Part shown: positions 1-6,878 of the stretch, piece after piece
Layout of the letters: each line of letters starts with the position of its first letter
How positions within the stretch are numbered: position 1 is the first letter of the stretch
DNA from: DASPNH01 sp035626675
GTDB taxonomy: Bacteria > Desulfobacterota > Binatia > UBA1149 > CAITLU01
Reading direction: 5' to 3'
Assembly: GCA_035626675.1 (NCBI GenBank)
Contig: DASPNH010000131.1
Coordinates: 1 to 10,962 of the forward strand
Length of the DNA: 10,962 nt
Program-made: the position numbers and the translations under genes
Notes under the pieces: model-generated
Told to the model about the DNA's origin: nothing
Seen by the model: only the letters and a program-made list of their open reading frames with translations
Databases searched by the model: none

Positions 1-308
1 CGCCGGATCATCTGAAGCACGACGTAACGAATGAACTGGCGCAGGCGCGTGACGGCGTTGCCGCGCAAACCATCCTCGGGTGGCAGTATCTGTGCGGAGT
101 CGATCTGGATGCGGCGCATGACTTCGGCATAAAGCTCGCCCTTGTCGCGGAAGTGATAGTTGACCGAGGCAAGGGCGGCACCGGCGCGGTCGGTGATCTC
201 CTTGATCGTCGCGGAATGGAATCCGTGCTCGGCGAAGACCACCCCGGCGGCTTCGAGGAGGCGGCGGCGGGTTTCCTGCGCCGAAAGGTTGTTCTTGACG
301 TTGGCCAC
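1..308 (-). CDS. TetR/AcrR-family transcriptional regulator (N-terminal part, runs off window start)
   Basis: The visible 102 codons encode the N-terminal DNA-binding part of a TetR-family repressor. Helix 1 is around residues 12-28 (ETRRRLLEAAGVVFAEHG). The helix-turn-helix lies at about 33-54 (ATIKEITDRAGAALASVNYHF) and is followed by RDKGELYAEVMRR, the usual start of helix 4. The ligand-binding domain is mostly outside the window. I chose the GTG start at 308 because a GCGGAGG ribosome-binding site sits 4 nt upstream and the protein then starts about 30 residues before the HTH, as is normal for the family. The gene diverges from an RND efflux operon, the classic arrangement for a local AcrR/TtgR-like repressor that senses a pump substrate. 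That role is inferred from context; the family assignment is firm. The C-terminal type (for example CecR-like) cannot be judged. Confidence 0.9.
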   Translation of the reverse strand, partial: MANVKNNLSAQETRRRLLEAAGVVFAEHGFHSATIKEITDRAGAALASVNYHFRDKGELYAEVMRRIQIDSAQILPPEDGLRGNAVTRLRQFIRYVVLQMIR

Positions 309-345
309 GATTCCTCCGCTCGTCCCCGATCGGACGACCGCGACC

Positions 346-373
346 ATTATTGGAAAACATATTCCAAAGACAA
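346..373 (-). promoter_or_regulatory. Predicted promoter of the TetR-family gene
   Basis: On the minus strand a -35-like TTGTCT (373-368) and a -10-like AATAAT (351-346; five of six consensus positions) are separated by 16 nt, in an AT-rich stretch just upstream of the GTG start at 308. The match is good for so GC-rich a genome, but it rests on consensus comparison only. Confidence 0.5.
350..367. promoter_or_regulatory. Palindrome TTGGAA-N6-TTCCAA, candidate TetR operator
   Basis: A perfect 6-bp inverted repeat with a 6-nt spacer fills the spacer between the predicted -35 and -10 of the TetR gene and touches the -10. TetR-type repressors commonly bind palindromes in such positions and regulate themselves. 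Assignment to the adjacent regulator is inference. Confidence 0.5.
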
Positions 374-375
374 CC

Positions 376-403
376 TTGATTTCTCGAATGCATTTTCTAA
401 ATA
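376..403 (+). promoter_or_regulatory. Possible promoter of the RND efflux operon
   Basis: TTGATT (376-381; four of six -35 positions) lies 16 nt before a weak -10-like TAAATA (398-403). Transcription would then begin around 410, only a few bases before the ATG at 417. The -10 match is poor, so this is tentative; the AT-rich setting and the gene start just downstream support it. Confidence 0.3.
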
Positions 404-410
404 TGCATTC
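386..410. promoter_or_regulatory. Palindrome GAATGCAT-N9-ATGCATTC, candidate operator of the efflux operon
   Basis: A perfect 8-bp inverted repeat with a 9-nt spacer covers the predicted -10 and start-site region of the efflux operon. A bound repressor here would block RNA polymerase. It differs in sequence from the palindrome at 350-367, so either two proteins act here or one of the two sites is not an operator. Confidence 0.5.
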
Positions 411-416
411 TTTCCC

Positions 417-1886
417 ATGCGACACGACTCCCTGCCATTCCCGGCCGCGCGCATCCTGCCCTGCGCCGCGCATACCCGGGCGCCCGCTCGCGCACTTGCG
501 CTGCTGATCGCGGCGCTTGCCGGATGCACCGCCGGTGCTCCGGTCGACTTTGCGGAGCGGGGACTCGGCGAGGTGCCCGCGCAGTTCGCTTCGGCGTCAC
601 CGCATGCGGCCGCGCCCGTAGACGACGATTGGATCGCCACCTTCGAAGACCGCACCCTGCGTGTCCTGATCGCCGAAGCGATGGCCCGAAACCCCGATCT
701 CGCCGTCGCCGCCGCGCGATGGGAGGAGGCGACGCATCGTATCGGCGTCGCCCGCTCGCTGCTGCTTCCCCAGGTGCAGGCCACGACCAGCGCAGGCGGT
801 AGCGACGCCGGAGCGCTGACAGGTGCGCGTGGGGATCACGCCGTCGGCGCCCAGGCCGGATGGGAGATCGATCTGTGGGGTCGCCTGCGTTCGGGCGTGC
901 GCGCAGCCGGCGAGCGCGCCCAAGCGGCGCGTCTGGACCTGGAGCAGGCACGTCTGTCCCTCGCAGCCAGTGTTGCCGAGTCGTGGATCCTGGCCATCGC
1001 CGCGCGCCAGAAGCTCGACATCGATCGCGACCTGCTCGAGGCCGAGCGGCGCACGGCCCGCATCGTCCGCGACAAGGTCGAGACCGGCATCGGCACCCAG
1101 CTCGAAGGAGAGCTGTCGGACGCCAACCTGGCTGCGGCAAAAGCATCCGTCACGCGCGACGAGGCGGCACTGCAGGAGCTCGTCAAGGCGCTCGAAGCCC
1201 TGCTCGGTCGCTATCCGTCGGCCGAGCTCGCCCTTGCGCGCGAGCTGCCGCGGCTACCGGGCCGTCCCACCGTCGGCGTACCTTCGGGGCTTCTCGAGCG
1301 GCGCCCCGACATCGCCGCCGCCGACCGGCGCGTGGCCGAGGCATTCCACGAACGCGAGGCCGCCCGTGCCGCCCGCCTTCCGCAGCTGACGCTGACCGCG
1401 TCGATGGGGTCGCTGATCGATCCCTCGGCCGCCATCTGGTCGCTCGGCTCCAATCTTCTCGCACCGGTCTTGACCGGCGGACGTCTGAAGGCGGAGGAGA
1501 AGATCGCCGGCGCACGCCAGCAGCAGGCTCTCGCTTCCTATGTCGACATCGCCATCGAGGCGTTCCGTGAAGTGGAGACGGCGCTGGCCAACGAGCAGTA
1601 CCTTGCCCGGCGCCACGCCGAGCTCGAGGAGGCCGCGACGCGCATGAGCAATGCCAGCCGCATCGCCAACGATCGCTACGAGGCCGGCATCCAGACCATC
1701 GTCGAGCTGATGGTGGTGCGACGCCAGGACTTCGAGATTCGCGGCCAGCTGCTGCAGGTGCGCACCGATCGACTGCGCCAGCGCCTCGCGCTGCATCGCG
1801 CGCTCGGCGGCCGCTTCGACACGGCGACAACCGCAGTCGCGCCGGCTCCTGCCGATGCGTGGCAAGGCAGCAGGGCATCCCGATGA
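417..1886 (+). CDS. RND efflux outer-membrane lipoprotein (NodT/OprM-type outer membrane factor)
   Basis: This 489-residue protein is the outer-membrane channel of the tripartite pump encoded with the next two genes. The reading frame is open upstream to 153, but that part lies antisense to the TetR gene; the ATG at 417 is the first start that gives a lipoprotein signal. The hydrophobic stretch ALALLIAALAGC ends in a lipobox with Cys37 as the expected lipidation site, after a somewhat long 36-residue signal. The body has the two repeated OEP domains (about 65-270 and 285-470). The second begins with the family motif LERRPDI (Arg295-Arg296-Pro297-Asp298) followed by AAADRRVAEAF, then IEAFREVETALANEQ and NDRYEAGIQTIVEL. 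There is no clear Shine-Dalgarno before 417, so translation may be leaderless or nearly so. The stop overlaps the start of the adaptor gene (ATGA). The family is certain; the substrate is unknown. Confidence 0.93.
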   Translation: MRHDSLPFPAARILPCAAHTRAPARALALLIAALAGCTAGAPVDFAERGLGEVPAQFASASPHAAAPVDDDWIATFEDRTLRVLIAEAMARNPDLAVAAARWEEATHRIGVARSLLLPQVQATTSAGGSDAGALTGARGDHAVGAQAGWEIDLWGRLRSGVRAAGERAQAARLDLEQARLSLAASVAESWILAIAARQKLDIDRDLLEAERRTARIVRDKVETGIGTQLEGELSDANLAAAKASVTRDEAALQELVKALEALLGRYPSAELALARELPRLPGRPTVGVPSGLLERRPDIAAADRRVAEAFHEREAARAARLPQLTLTASMGSLIDPSAAIWSLGSNLLAPVLTGGRLKAEEKIAGARQQQALASYVDIAIEAFREVETALANEQYLARRHAELEEAATRMSNASRIANDRYEAGIQTIVELMVVRRQDFEIRGQLLQVRTDRLRQRLALHRALGGRFDTATTAVAPAPADAWQGSRASR

Positions 1887-3223
1887 ACCCACGGAACCAA
1901 GATCGATCCGAGCCGTCGCTGGAAGCTTCGACGGTTTCGCATCTGGTGCGCCGAGGCATTCCGATGCTGGCGCTGGCCGCCGTGCTCGGCGCTTCCTGGT
2001 TCTATTGGAGCCGCGGCGAAGGCGTGCCCGCGCACCAGACCGGCGCCACGCCCCAGGGCCCGATTGCCGTGCACGTGACCACTGTCGTCAAGGAGACGGT
2101 GCCGATGCCGTTCCGCTTCCTCGGCCAGACCGAGAGCTCGCAGGCCGTCGAGATCCGCTCGCGCGTTGCCGGTCACCTCGAAGCGCGCACGTTCAAGGAA
2201 GGCGAACGCGTCGAGGAAGGACAGAAGCTGTTCCAGATCGACTCGCGCCCCCACCAGGTCGAGCTCGCGCAGGCCAAGGCGCGCCTCGCTTCGGCAGTGG
2301 CCACGCAGGAGCGCGCGCGCCAGCAGCTCAAACGCTACCAGGCGCTGGCGGCCCGCGAGTCGGCAACGGCTGGCGAGCTCGAGGAATGGCAGACACGCGA
2401 GCGCGTCGCAGCAGCAGAGGTCGAATTGCAGAAGGCACAGGTCGCGGCCGCGCAGCTTCAGCTCGGCTACACCGAAATCGTCTCCCCCATCACCGGCATG
2501 ATCGGGCGTGCGCTCAAGGACACCGGCAGCTACGTCGATGCTGCGCTGAACGGCCTGGTCGCGGTCGTGCAGCAGGTCGATCCGATCTACGTGCGCTTCT
2601 CGGTCAGCGAGCAGGAGACCCTGCGCTACCGGCGGCGGGAGGCGGCAGGTCAGATCGCGGCGCCGGAGACCGAGGACACCGAGCTCGAGATCACGCTGGC
2701 CGACGGCACGCTCCATCCGCACAAGGGCCGCATCAACTTCGTCGACGTGCAGGTGGACGAGCGCACCGGCACCACGGTCGTGCGCGGCGAGGTTCCCAAT
2801 CCGCAGGGAACGCTTCGGCCGGGCCAGTTCATCCATGCCGACGTCCTCGGCATCCGGCGACTGAACGTCGTGCGCGTGCCGCAATCCGCCGTGATGCAGT
2901 CCCCGGCCGGTGCCTCGGTTTACGTGGTGGGCAAGGACGGGACCGTCGAGGCACGCCCGGTAGTGCTCGGCGAATGGTCGGCGCAGGACCAATGGGTGAT
3001 CGAGCAGGGCCTGCAGGCAGGTGAGCGCATCGTCGTCGATCGCCTGATGATGGTGCGGCCCGGGATGCAGGTGACGGTCGCCGGAGAGAGGCCGGCATCG
3101 CGCGAGCAGGCGTTCGACCCGGCCGGCGCGCGGATCGAGCCGGCTGCCGAGCAGGCCGCGCCCGCTGCCGGGCAGTCCGCGCCGGCGGGGCCGACGGCTC
3201 GCGCGGACGAGGCGCGCTCATGA
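1883..3223 (+). CDS. RND efflux periplasmic adaptor (membrane fusion protein, AcrA/MexA-like)
   Basis: This 446-residue adaptor should link the inner-membrane pump to the outer-membrane channel. I preferred the ATG at 1883 over the GTG at 1859 because it forms an ATGA overlap with the preceding stop and has a CAGGG 7 nt upstream. A single hydrophobic segment at about 26-42 (IPMLALAAVLGASWFYW) acts as an uncleaved anchor or signal; no lipobox Cys is present, unlike AcrA. A first lipoyl half follows (VEIRSRVAGHLEARTFKEGERVEEGQ), then an Ala/Gln/Glu-rich alpha-hairpin at about 115-195. The second lipoyl half (LGYTEIVSPITGMIG) comes next, then beta-barrel and membrane-proximal domains (VDPIYVRFSVSE; GTLRPGQFIHADV; VPQSAVMQSPAGASVYVV). 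The last 45 or so residues are an Ala/Pro/Glu-rich, probably disordered tail, longer than typical. The stop overlaps the pump gene start by 4 nt. Confidence 0.94.
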   Translation: MNPRNQDRSEPSLEASTVSHLVRRGIPMLALAAVLGASWFYWSRGEGVPAHQTGATPQGPIAVHVTTVVKETVPMPFRFLGQTESSQAVEIRSRVAGHLEARTFKEGERVEEGQKLFQIDSRPHQVELAQAKARLASAVATQERARQQLKRYQALAARESATAGELEEWQTRERVAAAEVELQKAQVAAAQLQLGYTEIVSPITGMIGRALKDTGSYVDAALNGLVAVVQQVDPIYVRFSVSEQETLRYRRREAAGQIAAPETEDTELEITLADGTLHPHKGRINFVDVQVDERTGTTVVRGEVPNPQGTLRPGQFIHADVLGIRRLNVVRVPQSAVMQSPAGASVYVVGKDGTVEARPVVLGEWSAQDQWVIEQGLQAGERIVVDRLMMVRPGMQVTVAGERPASREQAFDPAGARIEPAAEQAAPAAGQSAPAGPTARADEARS

Positions 3224-6200
3224 TCTCGCGCTTTTTCATCGACAGGCCGGTCTTTTCGATCGTGCTCTCGCTGCTCATCCTGATCGCGGGCGGCGTTTCG
3301 ATTCTGGTGCTCCCGGTGGCGCGCTATCCGGAAATCCTTCCGCCGCAGATCCAGATCACGGCGATGTATCCGGGCGCCGACGCGCAGACGGTCGCCGAGT
3401 CGGTCGCGGCGCCCATCGAACAGCAGCTCAGCGGCATCAGGAATCTTCTGTACTTCAGCTCGCAGAGCGCCAACGACGGCTCGACGCGCATCACCGTCAC
3501 TTTCGAGATCGGCACGGACCAGGATCTGGCCGCCGTCGAGGTGCAGAACCGGCTGGCCACGGCCGAGCCCAAGCTGCCGCAGGAAGTGGTTCGCAACGGC
3601 ATCACCGTGGTCAAGGCCACCAGCAACATCCTGGCCGTGGTCGCGCTCAAGGCGCAGGAAGGCGCCTACGACGAGCTGTTCCTGAGCAACTACGCCACCA
3701 TCAATCTGCTCGATCGGCTGCGGCGAGTCCCCGGCGTCGGCGATGCGGTCGTTTTCGGCAACCGCGACTATTCGATGCGAATCTGGATCGATCCGGACCG
3801 CCTCGCGCTCAAGGGCATGACGGTCTCGGACGTCGCCGCCTCGCTGCGTGATCAGAACGCGGTGTTCCCGGCTGGCACGCTCGGCCAGCGCCCCACCGGC
3901 GAGCCCGTCGAGCTGACCTTGCCGGTGCTGACACGCGGGCGTCTCGGCGACGCAAGCGAATACGAGAACATCGTGCTGCGAGCCACGCCCGGCGGTGCGA
4001 TCGTGCGCCTCAAGGACGTGGCACGCGTCGAGCTCGGCGCGCAGAGCTACAGCCTGGTCGGACGTCTGGACGGCGCCCCGGCCACGCTGATGATCGTCAA
4101 CCTGCAGAGCGGCGCCAATGCACTCGAGACGATGGAAGCGGTGCGCGCCGAGATGAACGGCGCGCAGGCCGACTTCCCCACCGGCGTCTCCTGGACCGTG
4201 CCCTTCGATACGACCACCTTCGTGCGCGCCTCCAGCAACGAGGTCGTGATGACCCTGCTGGAAGCGGTCGGCCTCGTCGTGGTCGTCGTGTTCCTGTTCC
4301 TGCAGTCGTGGCGCGCCACGCTCATTCCCCTGCTTGCGGTCCCGGTGGCCATCGTGGGCACGTTCGCCGGCATGCTCGCGCTCGGCTTTTCGATCAACAC
4401 GCTGACGCTGTTCGGGCTGGTGCTGGCCATCGGCATCGTGGTCGACGACGCCATCGTGGTCGTCGAAAACGTCGAACGCATCCTGCACGAACAGGACCTC
4501 GCGCCGCGCGAGGCGACCATCGAGGCGATGAATCAGGTGACCGGACCGGTCATCGCCATCGTGCTTGTGCTGTCGGCGGTGTTCGTGCCGGTGGCTTTTC
4601 TCGGCGGCTTCACCGGGCAGATGTACAAGCAGTTCGCCGTGACCATCGCGCTGTCGGTGGCGATTTCGGGCCTGGTGGCGCTGACCCTCAGCCCAGCACT
4701 TTGCCGGCTGCTTCTGCGGCGCGGGCACGGCCGGAAGAACGCGGTGTTCCGGGGCTTCGACCGCCTCTTCGCGCGGATCACCGATGCGTACGGCGCCGGC
4801 GTTCGCATGGCGGTGCGCGGCGCCGGACTGACCGTCGTCGTGTTCGGCCTGCTCTGCTTCGTGACGTGGCGCCTCGATGCTGCGGTCCCCAGCGGCTTCC
4901 TGCCCGAAGAGGATCAGGGCTATGTGCTCGGCATCGTCGTCCTTCCCGACGGCTCCTCGCTCGACAAGACGCAGGCGGTGATCGCGCAGGCCGAGGGCTA
5001 CTACCGAAACCACCCTGCGGTGCAGAGCGTGGTGTCGCTGGCCGGCTACGATGCGACCACGGGAGGCTCGGCCAGCACCAATGCCGGCGTGATCTTCGCG
5101 TCGCTCGAGCCTTTTGCCGAGCGCTCGCAACCGGGAATGTCGGCAGCCGACGTGATCGAAGGCGGGCGGGCACTGGCAGAGACCATCACCGGCGGCGTCA
5201 TCGTCGGTCTCAATCCGCCGCCGATCCAGGGCCTCGGCACGCGTTCGGGCTTCACCGTGGAGCTGCAGCAGCGCGGCGGCGGCACCATCGCCGAGCTGGC
5301 GGCGACGGCTTCGTCGCTGGTCGATGCCGCGGGCAGAAATCCGGCTCTGGCCGACGTCAGCGCGACGCTGCGCATGACGTTGCCGCAAGTGTTCATCGAG
5401 CTGAACCGCGAGAAGACGCAGATGATGGGCGTGCGCCTGGCCGACGTCTTCGAACCGATGCAAGCCTACCTCGGTGCGCTCTACGTCAACGACTTCAACC
5501 GCTTCGGCCGCATCTGGCGCGTGCAGTTGCAGGCGGAGCCGCAATTCCGCAGGGCACCGCAGGACATCGAACGCATCTACGTGCGCGGCGCCCAGGGCGA
5601 GATGGTTCCGCTGTCCTCCATCGTGGACATGAAGTTTCGCGCGGGCCCCAACGTGGTCAGCCGCTACAACGGCTATCCCGCCGTCGAGGTCACCGGCACG
5701 CCGGCGTCAGGCCGCAGCAGCGGACAGGCCATCGCCGCGATCCGCGAGCTGGCGGCGCAGACGTTGCCGCCGGGCTACGCCATCGAGTTCAGCGGCGCCT
5801 CGTTCCAGGAGATTCGCGCCGGGAATCAGGCTCCGGTCGTGCTGGCCTTCGGCATGCTGGTGGTGTTCCTGGTGCTGGCTGCGCAGTACGAACGCTGGAC
5901 GCTGCCGGTTGCCGTGCTGCTCGCCGTCCCACTGGCCGTTCTCGGCGCGCTGCTGGCGCTGCTGCTGCGCGGATACTCGCAGGACGTCTACTTCCAGGTC
6001 GGACTCCTGACGCTCGTCGGACTGGCGGCCAAGAACGCGATCCTGATCGTGGAGTTCTGCGTGGCGCTGCGGCGCGAAGGCAAGGGGATCGTGGAGGCCG
6101 CGGTGGAGGCATCCCTGCTGCGCTTCCGTCCCATCGTCATGACCTCGCTCGCGTTCATCCTGGGCGTGCTGCCTCTGGCGATGGCCGAAGGCGCGGGCGC

Positions 6201-6372
6201 GGCGGGCAGGCGTTCCATCGGAACCGGCGTCATCGGCGGAATGCTCGGAGCGACGTTCCTGGCGATCTTTTTCGTGCCGGTGTTCTTCGTGCTGATTCAG
6301 CGCCTGGTCGAGATCGATTGGCACCGCTTCATTTCGGCGAAAGGACGACGACCGGTATCTGCCGCGCCGTGA
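3220..6372 (+). CDS. RND multidrug efflux pump, inner-membrane transporter (AcrB/HAE1 family)
   Basis: This 1050-residue protein (AcrB has 1049) is the proton-driven pump of the tripartite system. It starts MISRFFIDRPVFSIVLSLLIL, the family's typical N-terminus with TM1. The first periplasmic porter region follows (TAMYPGADAQTVAESVAAPIEQ; NDGSTRITVTFEIGTDQDLA). TM2-TM6 lie at about 345-500 and include the proton-relay Asp409-Asp410 pair in GIVVDDAIVVVENVER, matching AcrB Asp407/Asp408. The second loop is followed by TM8-TM12 with Lys938 (LAAKNAILIVEF; AcrB Lys940), Arg968 and Thr975 in RFRPIVMTSLAFILGV (AcrB Arg971, Thr978). All relay residues are present, so the pump is probably functional. 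The ATG overlaps the adaptor's TGA, so translational coupling is likely. Substrates cannot be read from sequence; HAE1 members usually export hydrophobic or amphiphilic compounds. The last 44 nt lie antisense to the next gene's 3' end. Confidence 0.96.
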   Translation: MISRFFIDRPVFSIVLSLLILIAGGVSILVLPVARYPEILPPQIQITAMYPGADAQTVAESVAAPIEQQLSGIRNLLYFSSQSANDGSTRITVTFEIGTDQDLAAVEVQNRLATAEPKLPQEVVRNGITVVKATSNILAVVALKAQEGAYDELFLSNYATINLLDRLRRVPGVGDAVVFGNRDYSMRIWIDPDRLALKGMTVSDVAASLRDQNAVFPAGTLGQRPTGEPVELTLPVLTRGRLGDASEYENIVLRATPGGAIVRLKDVARVELGAQSYSLVGRLDGAPATLMIVNLQSGANALETMEAVRAEMNGAQADFPTGVSWTVPFDTTTFVRASSNEVVMTLLEAVGLVVVVVFLFLQSWRATLIPLLAVPVAIVGTFAGMLALGFSINTLTLFGLVLAIGIVVDDAIVVVENVERILHEQDLAPREATIEAMNQVTGPVIAIVLVLSAVFVPVAFLGGFTGQMYKQFAVTIALSVAISGLVALTLSPALCRLLLRRGHGRKNAVFRGFDRLFARITDAYGAGVRMAVRGAGLTVVVFGLLCFVTWRLDAAVPSGFLPEEDQGYVLGIVVLPDGSSLDKTQAVIAQAEGYYRNHPAVQSVVSLAGYDATTGGSASTNAGVIFASLEPFAERSQPGMSAADVIEGGRALAETITGGVIVGLNPPPIQGLGTRSGFTVELQQRGGGTIAELAATASSLVDAAGRNPALADVSATLRMTLPQVFIELNREKTQMMGVRLADVFEPMQAYLGALYVNDFNRFGRIWRVQLQAEPQFRRAPQDIERIYVRGAQGEMVPLSSIVDMKFRAGPNVVSRYNGYPAVEVTGTPASGRSSGQAIAAIRELAAQTLPPGYAIEFSGASFQEIRAGNQAPVVLAFGMLVVFLVLAAQYERWTLPVAVLLAVPLAVLGALLALLLRGYSQDVYFQVGLLTLVGLAAKNAILIVEFCVALRREGKGIVEAAVEASLLRFRPIVMTSLAFILGVLPLAMAEGAGAAGRRSIGTGVIGGMLGATFLAIFFVPVFFVLIQRLVEIDWHRFISAKGRRPVSAAP

Positions 6373-6789
6373 TGCCTTCGTAGACCCCGTACTGCGGGTT
6401 CATGTCGACGGCGGCCTTCCACAGACGCTGGCGCTCTTCGCCGACCGCCGTCGATGCCGTCACATCCTTCGTGTCGCTGCCGATCTCGACGGTTGCCGAC
6501 GGATCGGCCTGCAGGTTCAGATACCAGGCGGGATGACGGTCGTTGCCGCCGTTGGATGCGATCAGAACGTAGCGACCATCGTCCTCGAAGTAGGTGAGCG
6601 GGCAGCTTCGCAGCTCTCCCGACTTCCTGCCGCGCGTGGTCAGCAGCAGGTTCGAAAACGGTCCCTCTTGTGACCGAATTTTCCGCCCGAGCGCCGGTAC
6701 AGGAACGTGTGCACCTTGCCCATGTTCTTGTAGAAGCTCGACTCTCCGAGGAACTTCCAGAATTTCTGCGCGCCCTGGATGTCTTTCAA
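6329..6789 (-). pseudogene. Frameshifted F420-dependent nitroreductase-family (Ddn/DUF385) gene
   Basis: Two consecutive reading frames together encode a Ddn-like, F420-binding split-barrel protein. The first runs from a TTG at 6789 (AGGGG 6 nt upstream) and reads FYKNMGKVHTFLYRRSGGKFG, typical of the family N-terminus. It then meets a TGA at 6642-6640 (codon 50). From about 6663 the -1 shifted frame continues FSNLLLTTRGRKSGELR, VLIASNGGNDRHPAWYLNLQADP and TARQIPVVVLSP, stopping at 6331-6329. These are the expected cofactor-binding and C-terminal motifs. The whole is 461 nt, so one added base would give exactly 153 codons plus a stop, the normal family size. The break lies near the + strand ccctcttg at 6663-6670. 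It could be a true mutation or an assembly error. The gene follows the dehydrogenase pair on the same strand, 86 nt downstream, across a repeat. Confidence 0.8.
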
Positions 6790-6801
6790 GAGTTGCCCCT
6801 T

Positions 6802-6878
6802 GGGGTCAGGCGTTCGGAAAAGGGGTCAGGCACCCCTTTCGGCAGTCGGAGGTGCCTGACCCTTTTTCCTGACCCCTA
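6802..6878. repeat. Nested inverted repeat of GGGGTCAGG modules (REP-like, copy 1)
   Basis: The outer arms GGGGTCAGG (6802-6810) and CCTGACCCC (6868-6876) are exact reverse complements. The inner arms GGGTCAGGCACC (6823-6834) and GGTGCCTGACCC (6851-6862) are also exact reverse complements and enclose a CGGCAGTCGGA core. It can fold into a long hairpin and lies between the dehydrogenase stop and the frameshifted gene. It shares arms, core and orientation with the hairpin at 10178-10229, so both are copies of one dispersed element. It may also act as a terminator for the dehydrogenase operon. Confidence 0.85.

Noticed and set aside
153..416. Upstream extension of the outer-membrane factor reading frame to an ATG at 153
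   Set aside because: It runs antisense through the TetR gene and both promoters and would bury the lipoprotein signal 88 residues inside the protein.
1859..1882. GTG start at 1859 for the adaptor gene
   Set aside because: It would overlap the outer-membrane factor gene by 28 nt and has a poorer ribosome-binding site; the ATG at 1883 forms the same ATGA junction type as the next gene.
2920..5544. Very long open frame (874 codons) on the minus strand opposite the adaptor and pump genes
   Set aside because: Its translation is rich in Arg, His, Asp and Gly with no recognisable domain; it is a by-product of high-GC codon use in the strongly supported plus-strand genes.
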